Of a stretch of DNA of 26,814 nucleotides, positions 1 through 9,676 are shown in pieces; position 1 is the first letter of the stretch; every line of letters begins with the position of its first letter. This stretch comes from Euprymna scolopes (taxonomy: Eukaryota; Mollusca; Cephalopoda; Sepiida; Sepiolidae), in assembly GCA_024364805.1 (NCBI GenBank), contig CM044504.1:109014001-109040814 (forward strand), written 5' to 3'. Both the position numbers and the translations under genes were made by a program. The notes beneath the pieces are model-generated. The model worked only from the letters and a program-made list of their open reading frames with translations. It did not search any database and was not told where the DNA came from.

Positions 1-534
1 GTTTTTAATAATGTTTGCCTGAATATATACATATATATATTAAGAAGATTAAAACTGTAAGTTGAACTATACAATCAAAATTTCTTTCTGTCTTTTGATT
101 TCTTTCTCTCCTCTGATAAGAAGAATAGCAAGAATAGCATTCTTTGATACTCCGCGGAATAATGACGTTGTAAATTGTTTTTGGAGTATTCAGTCGAACA
201 ATAAATTTTGATTGTAAAGTTCAATCTTTGAAAATTTTATATCTATATCATTAATTTCTGGATGAAAGATAATGTTTTTAAAGTGCTCCAAACTGTACAT
301 TACATAAAATAAATCCAAGGTAATTTTTTGATTCAATTTAAATTAAATTTTTATACCTTATATAAAATTTATAAAAGTGCACTTTGAAGATAAATAAATT
401 TCAAATTGAATCTTGTACCTTTATTTTTAAAGCCTATAGTAAAAACATTTTGTTTAACAATTCTCATGCCTTGGATGAAATGTTTTTCTAACTTGTATCT
501 TATCTTTTTAAGATTATATTTTAAAACTCTCCTT
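1..534. other. AT-rich stretch, nothing recognised
   Basis: Strongly AT-rich DNA with short poly-T and poly-A runs. The only open frames are short and low in complexity. I see no coding signature, RNA gene or transposon terminus here. Confidence 0.5.
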
Positions 535-696
535 CTCTCTATTTCAGTTTGTATTTCTCCTCACATTACAACTCATTTTTGCAACCCCTTCTTTGTATTA
601 TTACAGGTCTGAATGTTCTCTCTGTTTCAGTTTGTATTTCTCCTCACACCACAGCTCAGTTTTTGCAACCTCCTCTTTGTAATACAGGTCTGAATC
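535..696. repeat. Tandem duplication, ~83-bp unit, two copies
   Basis: Two adjacent copies begin ctctctatttcag (535) and ctctctgtttcag (618), and both end in acaggtctgaat. They differ by a few substitutions and small indels, for example cattacaactca against caccacagctca. The offset is 83 bp. The unit is pyrimidine-rich. Each copy contains a tttcag and an acaggt string that could resemble splice sites, but no flanking exon is evident, so I treat it as a simple local duplication. Confidence 0.8.
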
Positions 697-900
697 ATGA
701 GAAAATCTGAAGTTTTTAACAAAAACTTTAAAATAACTTTTTTTAGATTAAATTTTTTTAACTTCTTTCAGATTAGAAAATCTTTCAAATTTAATAAGGA
801 ACATATTTCATATAGGTTTCATTAACAAATATTCAGTACATAACGAGAAAAATAGAGATGAAAATTTCAAAGGGAGTGTATAACTGGTTACGGTCAATAG

Positions 901-921
901 TAGTCCTCGCCAGCGAAAGTC

Positions 922-972
<51 letters not shown>

Positions 973-1010
973 TAAAACATTTTGTGTCCTGCTCTTTCGC
1001 GCGAGGACTA
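901..1010. mobile_element. Candidate miniature foldback element with a (TTA)n core
   Basis: The left arm tagtcctcgccagcgaaag (901-919) is matched in reverse complement by ctttcgcgcgaggacta (994-1010), with only a 2-nt gap. Both outer ends carry TA, as expected for a Tc1/mariner-type target duplication, although TA is its own reverse complement and so proves little. The middle is a (TTA)n microsatellite plus about 20 bp of unique sequence. No coding capacity is present. It could be a MITE of about 110 bp whose core has expanded, or a palindrome that nucleated a microsatellite. The inverted repeat is seen directly; the mobile-element reading is inference. Confidence 0.5.
926..972. repeat. (TTA)n microsatellite
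   Basis: About 15-16 uninterrupted TTA/ATT trinucleotides form the core of the surrounding inverted repeat. The Tyr or Asn homopolymer frames that read across it on the two strands are artefacts of the repeat. Confidence 0.97.
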
Positions 1011-1129
1011 ATATATTTTTGGTTTTACGCAAACTTGGGTACATAGTCGCATTTACGAATATACAAACTATGAGACATCAAAAATAAATCTAATTCTTTC
1101 ATGTTCACTTGTATATAAATATAAAATGT

Positions 1130-1192
1130 ATGCATATATATATACATATCTATATATATATATACATATATATACATATTTATATATAATTA
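1130..1192. repeat. TA/CATA-rich microsatellite
   Basis: Imperfect alternating TA with interspersed CATA and CTAT steps, low in complexity. It lies in otherwise unremarkable AT-rich DNA that continues on both sides. Confidence 0.85.
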
Positions 1193-1510
1193 TTGCGAGA
1201 ATAAAATCATATATTTTTGTGTTATTTGCTCGTTATGAACATACGCCCAATCATTTATCTGTAATGATTTATTGCGTAAGATTTCACAACGTAAATTAAT
1301 CTTTTCATTTCGTTTACATACATGGGTGTTTATAGATTTAGATAAATATATATGATTTCATAGTAATGTGTATGCATGCTTGAATGGACGCGTAAGAAGA
1401 TACGCTTTTACACATCACGGGCCTTTACAGAAGTCTTTGAAATAGTGGATGAATGTTCCGCAAAAAAAAAAACATGATAAGAAAAATGCAAAAACATTCG
1501 TTTCATGTTT

Positions 1511-1512
<2 letters not shown>

Positions 1513-1544
<32 letters not shown>

Positions 1545-1588
1545 GCGCACACACACACACACACATACACACACGCACATATATATAT
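1513..1588. repeat. (CA)n microsatellite with interruptions
   Basis: A pure (CA)n run is followed by an interrupted gacgcgcac segment, a second (CA)n run, and a transition to (TA)n. The Cys/Val-rich minus-strand frame across it is a by-product of the repeat and not a gene. Confidence 0.96.
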
Positions 1589-2065
1589 GAAGAGAACATT
1601 TATGACGTCATAAATTATCTGCTTTTGACTCAGAGTAGATAATGGCATGAAGAGATGTGAGCGATAGAAGTAAATGGAAATAGGACTGCGCATAAAAAAT
1701 AAGTTATTTCTTATCAGAAAGAAATACATAAAATTACTCGAAAATAGATGATATCATCGAAGGTAAATGCAAGCATAGACTAGACGACCTGTGACCTGTT
1801 ACGTCGTAGACTCGAAGAGTTACGGGTAGTTGAAAGTGTATAGTATAATATTAACGCCCTAATAATCCTGCTTTGTTATGCATGTTTCATATAGTGTTAT
1901 ATGTATATGTCTTATACACCCGTGTTGTCTAATGCAGCGTCTTGCTTGACTACTCGAACGCAGAAGTTGATTTATAGAAAGGTTTATTTAAAAAAAAAAA
2001 AAAAGAAACAGTCGCAGAAAACATCAGAGTAACGGATATGTGACTAGCTGGTCACGCTATCCCTA
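1589..2065. other. Unassigned intergenic DNA with a poly-A tract
   Basis: Mixed AT-rich DNA with a 15-base A run near 1990-2004. That run could be the tail of an old retroposed sequence, but I could not recognise a body upstream or a target-site duplication. No gene is seen. Confidence 0.4.
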
Positions 2066-2160
2066 GTCAAACTGTGCACCCAGCCCTCCCATTAGAGACA
2101 GAGCTCTGTACACGACTTTATTGTTTGAAATCTCGTCAACCAAAGAAACATGCACAGAAA
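2066..2160. repeat. Dispersed repeat, copy 1
   Basis: This stretch aligns by eye with 9483-9575. Both share the ordered blocks gtca(a/c)actgtgc, a C-rich segment, ttagagaca or ctagggaca, then tacacg-ctttttg, and a later gtcaaccaaa or gtctaacaaa. Identity is roughly 70% with small indels, so the copies are old. I cannot assign a family, and no tRNA-type promoter boxes are convincing. Confidence 0.5.
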
Positions 2161-2200
2161 ATCAGGCGGCTTCATCTGGGGTCATTTTTTACTTTTGGCG

Positions 2201-2998
2201 TCTAAAATGGAAAAGGTTTTAATTCCTTTCTGCGCATGCATCTTGACGTATACACTCATCTGAATAAAAAAAAATAAATAATATTTTGCACCAATCAGAG
2301 GACTTTTTGAATTTATTCGAAATGGCACTTCTGAAGCCACATCGACTTCAGATTTTTCTTTTCCTGGTTTTACTTCAACAATCTAGTTGAACTGAAAACT
2401 ATAACAGGTCGTTATCGCTTCGATTCCACTTCACTTTGGGGGGGGGCATTAAGGGTGTTGCTATGTCACAACTGACGCATTCAGTCATAAGCACACGCAT
2501 GCAAACATTAATGAACACACACACAGAGAATTAAATTGACTTATTCATTGCAATATTCCTAACCATCTCATTGAACTTTTTAATATGAAAACAAATTTGT
2601 ATAGACTCTCATTAAAAACTATTAATCAAATATAATTTGTATAATGAAACAGAAGTTTTGATTTACGGCCCTTAAAATTTTGATTTCTTCGATATCTCAG
2701 CTAAAGATTATCTCTTGGTTTACTCTAAAATATTGACGAACATTCTATGCTTTTCATATTGCTGTAAATTTCCATTTTAAGCAGATATAAACTATCTTAT
2801 TATAAATTTCTACTCATTATTTTGCTTGTGTTTATCATGTAATATGTCTCCCGATTTCTCACATTTAATTAAGTGTAGTATTAGGAATCCCAGCTTAATT
2901 GCTATATAGGTAGTTTTAGAAATAGAAGTTATATAAGCATATTTTGGGTTTCCTATCAGCGAGTTGGCAGGGTCAAAAAAGGTTAGGTTTGACAGGTA
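2201..2998. other. Unassigned AT-rich intergenic DNA
   Basis: Contains a 9-base G run near 2440 and a short CA run near 2517. No open frame of note, no repeat arms and no protein similarity were seen. Confidence 0.45.
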
Positions 2999-3410
2999 TC
3001 AACCCCGAGAGAATGCACCGGAAATTAGGGGTGACATGCACCGGGAATTAGGGGGGACACGGGAATTGTGGTCGTAGGCTTCCGGTTGACGACCACATAG
3101 GCTGGGAGTAGGTTTTGTGCAGCAGAGAATGCAGACGGGATATTTCGGCTCTCCGACAACCAGAGTTCGAGATGATAGGCTTGCCTTGAAATAAAAGATT
3201 GAAGCTTCAAATCCATCTTGTTGTCTATCGATGCATCTGTCTGCAGTGACCCAACGAGATGACAGACCAGCGACCAGAAGATAGTATCCGCTGACCAAAG
3301 CAACCAGGTATGTACGCATTATACATGGCACATACATGTCTCGAGATCTTCCAAGGCAAGAAACGGTGTAAAGATAAGAACACACACACATAACAGTGAA
3401 CTGCACGTAA
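2999..3410. other. GC-richer island with a 23-bp tandem duplication
   Basis: Base composition rises well above that of the surroundings. A 23-bp unit starting atgcaccgg is present twice in tandem (3013-3035, 3036-3058) with two differences. The arms gtggtcgt (3068-3075) and acgaccac (3089-3096) form a perfect 8-bp inverted repeat. Overlapping minus-strand frames of 135 and 92 codons cross it, but two long frames in the same DNA argue for GC-driven openness and not for a gene. The compositional contrast suggests a transposed or exonic fragment. I recognise no family. Confidence 0.4.
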
Positions 3411-3960
3411 CAAAATGTCTAAAAGCTCATTCATTTCATTAAGACTCGCCGGCATTGATATTATGAGTTTCACACTCATGCCCGTCAAGAACTACTTTAA
3501 TAGAACTACCGGAGAGAAATAATTTGAGTGTTGAGAGTTATGCAAATAAATAAATGACCAAAATAAAGAGGAAAAGGAATAAGAAATATATATTTAATGA
3601 ATCGTTGAAGAGAAATTGTTGCAGACGAATTTACATGAAGAAGATATAAAAATTGACGTAGTTTTATTGTATATCCGAATAATCAGATATACAATATCAT
3701 ATCTTTGCCATTGTCTTATAAATGTCTATTTCGATGATTATATCAGTGAGGAAGTGCATTCTTTGTAATCACGGCCCTGTTTTGAAATCTTGCAGACAAT
3801 GTCGATTTCAACTCTGAGAAGAGCCAGACATCTCAATAAGGATGAACTTGAACTGAGAATGAACGGACTGACAAATGTTGAGTAATGCAATTATTGGAAG
3901 AAATCGAATGCGATAGTAAGATGTTTCCATTCAATTTCGGCATTTATCAATAAAGATAGC
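3411..3960. other. Unassigned intergenic DNA
   Basis: AT-rich sequence with no recognised element. A short frame behind a splice-acceptor-like cttgcag near 3795 is discussed as a weak observation. Confidence 0.4.
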
Positions 3961-4430
3961 ATTTTAAATGTAAGCGTGGTCGACCAACGATAATACTATT
4001 TAAAACTTAAGCGTGACAGATAAATGAAATACAATTTAAAACTTAAACGTAACGGATCAACGAAATATTATTTAAAACTGACAGACTAACAAAAATACTA
4101 TTAAAACGTGTGAGAAACCAACGAAAATATTATCTCCAACTTGAGTGTGATCAACCAAAGGAAATACTATTTAAAACTTAAGCATGAAATATAAACAAAG
4201 ATGTTAGTTTAAACTTAGAAAACGTTATTTTAAACTTGTGTAACCGACCGATGAAAATGCTATTTCCTATTTAAGCGTGAAAGATGGACAAAAATTCTAT
4301 TTTAAACTAGTGTGGTAGAAAAAGTGACGGCCATAGCATTTTATAAAGATGAGTGGACGCATCATTCAATCTGCGTGTTTAGCGATTAAAATAGCGTCAA
4401 ACGTAAGTGTGACAGACCGACAAAAATTAT
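3961..4430. repeat. Degenerate minisatellite, ~36-bp unit, about 12 copies
   Basis: Successive units follow the pattern actatttaaaacttaagc then gtgacagaccaacgaaaat, with lengths from about 30 to 38 bp. Clear starts fall near 3995, 4031, 4067 and 4097, and more follow. Divergence between units is substantial, so the array is old. One unit is separated from the rest by a block (4356-4396) that recurs at 7151-7193. The same unit recurs at 9677-10,093. Confidence 0.75.
4356..4396. repeat. Short dispersed motif, copy 1
   Basis: The string around attcaatctgcgtgtttagc is repeated at 7151-7193 with a few substitutions. In both places it lies next to minisatellite-like sequence, so it appears to be part of one composite dispersed repeat. 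Confidence 0.55.
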
Positions 4431-5950
4431 ATTTGAAACAAAGAATTTCAAACCTGACGTTATTCGTATATTCTAATGGAGATTTTTGGAATAATCTAAG
4501 ATAACATTCGTCCATCTATGAGTTTATTTGTAAAAATATTAATTCAATCAGCAGAAGTCTGACAGACAGGCCGACTGTATATTGTATATAGCCGCAGTTA
4601 AAATTTGGTTGATTGGTATAAGTATTCTAGTCCTTTGATAGTTGTTGGACGTAAGTTACGTGCCATGAACCCATGTCAACTTACGTCAACTAGAGCAACT
4701 AGACGAGCAGTCAGATTGACCCAACACGTATTGTTAAGCTATCAACGTATCAACGTAACCCGGGCAAAATAACTCACACCTTGACATATTGTGTTTTGTT
4801 TGTTATTATTATTATTGTACACTCACTAGAAGTTTTCACACAGGCCATCATCAAAGAATTTTCTTGGAGAACAACTTGTGGTGTTCCCTAGAGTTTGAGT
4901 GACGAAAACTCCCCAGATTTCCAGTACTCTCCATCTCTTCCAATACCATTTGACAAATTAATTTGCGTTATCACAACAACCGTTTATTATTGATTTCTCG
5001 TTTGTAGCAACCATTGGTTTTCACGTGAATTTGAGCAACAACAGCCTCCTCAAGGTTCCAGTTTTCTTTGCACTCATCCAGTGGCGTTAAGAACAATAAG
5101 GAAAAATAAAGATTAAATCCAAAAGATTGCAGTTCATGTAAACATTTATCACTTGTATGCTTAACTTTTGACTTATGTTTTTATCGATGTTTTTCGACAA
5201 AATGTAAAAATTATATAAAATAAAAGAAACGACATATCACGAAATCAACATTCAAATGCAAAATTTTAAAAAGTATTTCCATTAAAATTATATTGTCAGG
5301 AAAAAGAAAATATGTAAAAATAAAAGAAAAAAATGAAATTAAACAACGTAATTAATATGGAGTATAGCTTTGAAATATATTTATGTTATAAATTTCACAC
5401 AAGGAAAATATTTGTTTATTTTCCTAATATTACGTTGTTGTGATTTGTCTTTCAAACGCACTTGATGCGTATTTTATATATATATATAGGGCTATGCACA
5501 GTTAAAAAAAAAACAATCTCATGGTATATAGTCTGTTATTTATACAAACTATTGGTTACATGTGTGCATACATGTTTCAGTGAACCCCCAATTCAAAGAG
5601 ACCATTTCATCACACCAACAAATGAGCTATATTGAAAGGAGAATCAAGATTACATTCGTTTTTTATAAGATATTCGGGTGTTGTTTAAGCTCTGGAAGAA
5701 AGTGGGGTATATACTTTCTGAATGTGAGCAGTAATGGTTTTGGAGGGAGGTATGGTAAAGAAAGGCAGTAGGTTGAGGGTCAAGGGAGAGGGGAAAGTAC
5801 GATCCTATGTGTAAAGCTTTAGACGCGGGAAGGTATTGGTATTATTTTAACTTGACGGTCGTTTATTAGCCTAAGTTTTCGCTTTGATTGGAAGTAATAT
5901 TATACCCTTTTTGCCGTTATTTCCCTATCTTAAGTTTTTATGTTTTTTTT
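4431..5950. other. Unassigned AT-rich intergenic DNA with small foldbacks
   Basis: About 1.5 kb without a recognisable gene. Small structures are visible: arms gttggacgtaagtt (4644-4657) and aacttacgtcaac (4678-4690) form an imperfect hairpin, and aggaaaata (5402-5410) with tattttcct (5417-5425) forms another. A (ATT)4-5 run lies near 4805 and a short TA run near 5478. The longest plus-strand frame (5562-5771) has no family resemblance that I can see. Confidence 0.4.
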
Positions 5951-6203
5951 TTCTTTTCTGATGGCAACTTCATTATATATCTATTTTATCAATAAACTCT
6001 ATTGATTTATTTTATTTCTCGCTTTTTATATTTAATTTTTATATTTGTTTACACATTTTATTTTTATTTTTATATATATTTTATATGTTTATATTTTATT
6101 TTATATTTTATTGATATTTTTAGCTAGGAATAAAATAAATAAAGAAATAAATAGAGCTTATCAATAAAATAGATTGCTTATGCAGTTGCCACCAGAAAAG
6201 AAA
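5951..6203. mobile_element. Candidate MITE with ~70-bp terminal inverted repeats
   Basis: The left arm (5951-6020) begins ttcttttctgatggcaact. Reversed and complemented, the right arm (6129-6203) begins ttcttttctggtggcaact. Similarity runs for about 70 bp through a shared tctattttat core, at roughly 80% identity. The ~110-bp spacer is T-rich and non-coding. The structure is that of a non-autonomous DNA transposon or foldback element. No clear target-site duplication is visible and the superfamily is unknown. The inverted repeat is directly visible; mobility is inferred from the architecture. Confidence 0.65.
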
Positions 6204-6795
6204 TAATCGCTTTTGTTTAACTTTGAATGCTTGCCTTCGTACTATCATTTCATGATTGATTCGAGTTACTTGATGTCAACAAACACGAAGACGACAATGT
6301 TATGACTTTGAGCGGTTTTTCTTTTAATGAGTGTTGACGAGAAAATTGTAACGTCTACTTGCCATGATACTGCAGGGAATCTCATAAAAAAAACAAATAT
6401 TAAACAATTATTGTAATTTTAAACTTCTATGGTTGTAAATGTTTTTCTTTTTCTTTTTTTTGAAGGGGGTATCGATTCGTTAAGGCAGTATCTATTTAAT
6501 GGTATATTAGCAAAAATATTGTACTTTCAAAAAGAAAATTATAAACATACATATATATATATTTTAAATTTCAACCTGAAAGATACAAATACTCGTAATT
6601 ATAACATGTTAAACAAATTTCACAATTTAAAAATTAAACACATTAAAATTTAGGTTTTCGTTTTCAGAATTTTAACGCTTGCTGTTGTATTTGTTTTTTG
6701 TTTTTTTTCTACATTCTCCCTCCTCTCTCCGTAGGAAGCATATGTGTAGGTTCAACTTTTTATTTTAAATAGATAAAGAAGCATGCAAAAAAGTA
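6204..6795. other. Unassigned AT-rich intergenic DNA
   Basis: Poly-T and poly-A rich, with a 74-codon low-complexity frame at 6429-6653 that is rich in Asn, Lys and Ile as expected from composition. No element was recognised. Confidence 0.4.
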
Positions 6796-6931
<136 letters not shown>

Positions 6932-7150
6932 ATATTAAAATATATCTTCATAAAGTTCGTTCGGTGAAAATTACCTGATTTGTGTTAGATTTTTAAGGAG
7001 AGACGCCGTCAAACCAAACTTTACAAGCCACATCCATGTTGTTCGTCGCTATAATAAACATTAAATTGCATTACGCAATTTTCAAATTATTATCTATTAT
7101 TATTGAAACAAGATAGGAATAAAACATTCAACATAAATTCATATTCTTAA

Positions 7151-7193
7151 GATGCGTCTATTCAATCTGTACGTTTAGCGATAAAAAAATGCT
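7151..7193. repeat. Short dispersed motif, copy 2
   Basis: Matches 4356-4396 around attcaatctg and gtttagcgat. It is followed by gaagcatgacagaatgatgg, which resembles one unit of the ~36-bp minisatellite. Confidence 0.5.
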
Positions 7194-7464
7194 ATAATAA
7201 AGTGAAGCATGACAGAATGATGGACAGTGACTCTTATAGCGGTGCGTAGACTCGTCTTAATACGTTGGATCAAACTAAGTGTAAGATAAGGCCGAAAATT
7301 CTTCTCAAAGCGTGTACAAACCGTTATACATTCGTGCCGTTGTGGCGAACTTAAATTTATTGATCAATCAAAAAAGCCTATTATGCAGAGAATATCAGTC
7401 ATATTAAACAATAGGACTGGTCAGATTAGTACGCGTAAGAAAAAAAGTCTGACATACAAGCATA

Positions 7465-7549
7465 CAGTAGCGTCCAAATCTAAGGGACAAAATTATTTGT
7501 TTATTTTCGAAATAGGAACGTTCAAAAGTAAGGGACAAAATTGAGAAAA
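7465..7549 (+). repeat. Left IR/DR end of the Tc1-like element
   Basis: The outer repeat (7465-7494) and inner repeat (about 7518-7544) both contain taagggacaaaatt preceded by a cgt-caaa motif, so they are direct repeats of each other about 52 bp apart. In the Tc1 family such repeats bind the transposase N-terminal domain. This function is known for the family and is not shown by this sequence. Confidence 0.85.
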
Positions 7550-7643
7550 GCAATGTAAACTGGGTGCTATATTCAAATTTTTGGATTTCCTCTAAAGAAT
7601 AAGTCTTACTTAGTCATTTGTAAACGTTGCATCAGCTGGTACC

Positions 7644-9175
7644 ATGGCGAAACGCCAAAAACTTAATTACTCTGTGAGACAAGCTATTGTGAAGTTACAC
7701 AAGAAAAAGCACACCAAGAACTTGAATGCCTACTAGACACTGTCCTCGAGTGTCTAAGGTCTCTCTGTACAGGGGTTTGTCAGAACAATCTGGCATGACG
7801 ATACTTTTTCCATAGAAGTAAACCCTGACCAAATATTCAAAATCACATAGTATTCGCAGCCCAAATAAGATCTCCTCCCTACGGCTACTCCACAGCTTTT
7901 TCCGAGGAATGGTGCACCTTCTCCAAGTGATATTACCTCAAGTAATAGCACGAAGTTGGATACTCCACCAGACTAGATAAATTCTTGTCCTGGAATCCAG
8001 TAAGACCAAGAGACCAACATGAAAGATATACTTCAACGTATAAAAATTGTTAATTGGGGAGAGGAAACTTTTTCTCAATTTCTGTACTTACTCAGTGCTT
8101 GAGAGATAAAGAACTTAAATGGAACATTCGAATATCTATGTATCTCATATAGAGTTCAAGTGTTAGCCCCTGGTTGTGGGCCCCTTGATTTCTGAGAACT
8201 TCGACTGAAGTAAAATAAAACAAAAATTAGAGAGATTTCAGAGAAAGGGAAACATTCCAAGAGTGTTGCAAGCAGGGTTGTTAAATCATACAGTGATACT
8301 GGCAAAATAGTTAGTGCTTTTAAAACCGGTAAACCCTGCAATACTTCGGCGAGAGAAGATCGAATAATGCAGCATATGTCATTAAAAGAACCGTTTTAAG
8401 TCTTGAACAGAAATTAAAAGGGTTATGAATAGTATCTCATGTGTTAATGTGTTAAGACAGACTGTTTCTATACGACTGCAAGAAATAGGGATGTTTAATC
8501 GAACCCCAGAGAAGAAACCACTTGTTAGTTCGAAGAATAAGAAGAGATTTGAGTTTGCAAACAGGTATCTAATTTGGACACATGAAAATTGGGCAAAAGT
8601 ATTTTTTAGTGATGAAAGCAAGTTTAATTTATTTGGAAATGTTGGAAAAAAACTATGTAAAGAGACGTATTGGTGAGAGATTAAGTGCAAAGTGTACTAA
8701 GAAAACTGTCGAGTTTGGGGGCGGAAACGTCATGGTATTTGGAATGTTTTCTAGCCAAGGTACAACGCCTCTTGTCCAGTTACAAACTCGTGTAAACGCG
8801 CAGATCTATAAAAAATATTGTTCAAGATCATGTTGTACCAATAATACAGAATTCAGGCTTCGATAGGGCTACCTTTATGCAAGATAATGCGCCATTTCCC
8901 AAGACGAAGGTGGTAATGAGTTACCTTAGCGTTCAAGATTTCGAAATTATGAATTGGGCACCGCAAAGTCCTGACTTAAATCCAAAGAAAATATTTGGAA
9001 AACCTTAGGAGTAAAAGTTATGGAAAGAAATCATACTAACACGGAGGGTTTGTGGGTGAAGCTTCAAGAAGAATGGTCTAAAATTAGTATCGAGGAGTGT
9101 CAAGAACTGATTCGTTCTTGTAGTCGAAGATGTGCAGCTGTCATTGAGAGCAAGGGTGCATTTACTAAATATTGA
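7644..9175 (+). pseudogene. Tc1-like DDE transposase, broken
   Basis: The start is atg in an accatgg context at 7644 and opens a 30-residue helix-turn-helix beginning MAKRQKLNYSVRQAIVKLHK, which ends at a stop at 7734. After a foreign stretch, coding similarity resumes near 8219, with a VVKSYSDTGKIVSAFKTGKP block from 8273 that is typical of the family's second DNA-binding helix region. The catalytic core follows: FSDESKFNLFG (about 8607-8640), RRIGERL, GGGNVMVFG, then MQDNAP (about 8878) and NWAPQSPDLNP (about 8952-8984), giving the D, D and presumptive E region. The C-terminus is KGAFTKY, stopping at 9173-9175. Several frame changes and stops separate these blocks, so no protein can be made. 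It would have cut and pasted the element between its IR/DR ends. Confidence 0.9.
7735..8217. other. Foreign ~480-bp piece within the Tc1 transposase
   Basis: Tc1 transposase similarity stops at about 7733 and resumes near 8219, and the intervening DNA encodes nothing like the family. The left junction begins with the inverted pair tagacact (7734-7741) and agtgtcta (7750-7757). No flanking duplication was found at the right edge. It may be a small inserted element or the product of rearrangement. I recognise no family. Confidence 0.5.
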
Positions 9176-9230
9176 TTGTACATGTATTTTTATTGTTTTT
9201 ATTTTTGTTTTTTTTTTCTGTTTACATTGT

Positions 9231-9449
9231 TTTTCTCAATTTTGTCCCTTACTTTTGGACGTTCCTATTTTGAAAATAAATAAATAATTGTTAAAATTTT
9301 ATTTTCCATCCTTTTCAAATGATTCAAATTTTAGTATGTTTTTATGGATGATAACGATTACCAGTTATCAAAATTTCAGCTTTTCACAGTTGTTATTTCT
9401 AACAAATATAAGGTTTTAAAATGGTGTCCCTTAGTTTTGGACGCTATTA
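9231..9449 (-). repeat. Right IR/DR end of the Tc1-like element
   Basis: The inner repeat (9231-9284) is the near-identical reverse complement of 7498-7549, including the taggaacgt and taagggacaaaattgaga strings. The outer repeat occupies about 9424-9449. The distance between inner and outer repeats is about 185 bp here against about 52 bp at the left end, so the two ends are asymmetric. Confidence 0.85.
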
Positions 9450-9482
9450 TATAGGTAGATGGGTATATCGTTTTGCTATACC

Positions 9483-9575
9483 AGTCACACTGTGCCCATT
9501 GTGTCCTACTAGGGACAACGCCCTATACACGTCTTTCTTGATAGAAGTATGGTCTAACAAAAAGATAGAAAATCC
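9483..9575. repeat. Dispersed repeat, copy 2
   Basis: Partner of 2066-2160, with gtcacactgtgc, tactagggacaacg, tatacacgtctttcttg and gtctaacaaa in the same order. It begins about 30 bp outside the right end of the Tc1-like element, which suggests the transposon landed in or beside this repeat. Confidence 0.5.
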
Positions 9576-9676
9576 CCGTCAAGAAATCACGTGATTTCAC
9601 GTCTTCCGTCGAAGGTCACCTCTGACTCTTAAAAGTCTCACTCAAAATATTCCTTTCAAATACATTATGTAATAAT

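Larger units (their letters stand above)
7463..9451 (+). mobile_element. Tc1-like DNA transposon, inactive
   Basis: The element is bounded by TA at 7463-7464 and TA at 9450-9451. The left end cagtagcgtccaaatctaag and the right end, read on the other strand as taatagcgtccaaaactaag, are matching terminal inverted repeats. A second, inner inverted repeat lies inside each end, giving the IR/DR layout known from some Tc1 elements. Between them lies a degraded transposase with the family's SDES, DNAP and SPDLNP blocks. The element is about 1985 bp including roughly 500 bp that do not belong, so the original would have been near 1.5 kb, the usual Tc1 size. Confidence 0.92.

Noticed and set aside
2950-3010. 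tRNA-derived SINE promoter boxes (cagcgagttggcaggg, ggtttgaca)
   Set aside because: The A-box resemblance is partial, and the B-box candidate lacks the GGTTCGANNCC core at a suitable place.
2999-3406. 135-codon minus-strand frame as a gene
   Set aside because: A second long frame (92 codons) overlaps it on the same strand, it crosses a 23-bp tandem duplication, and no family similarity is visible. GC-driven openness explains it better.
3961-4430. CRISPR-like array
   Set aside because: The units are contiguous and degenerate with no unique spacers between identical repeats, and the genome is eukaryotic. It is a minisatellite.
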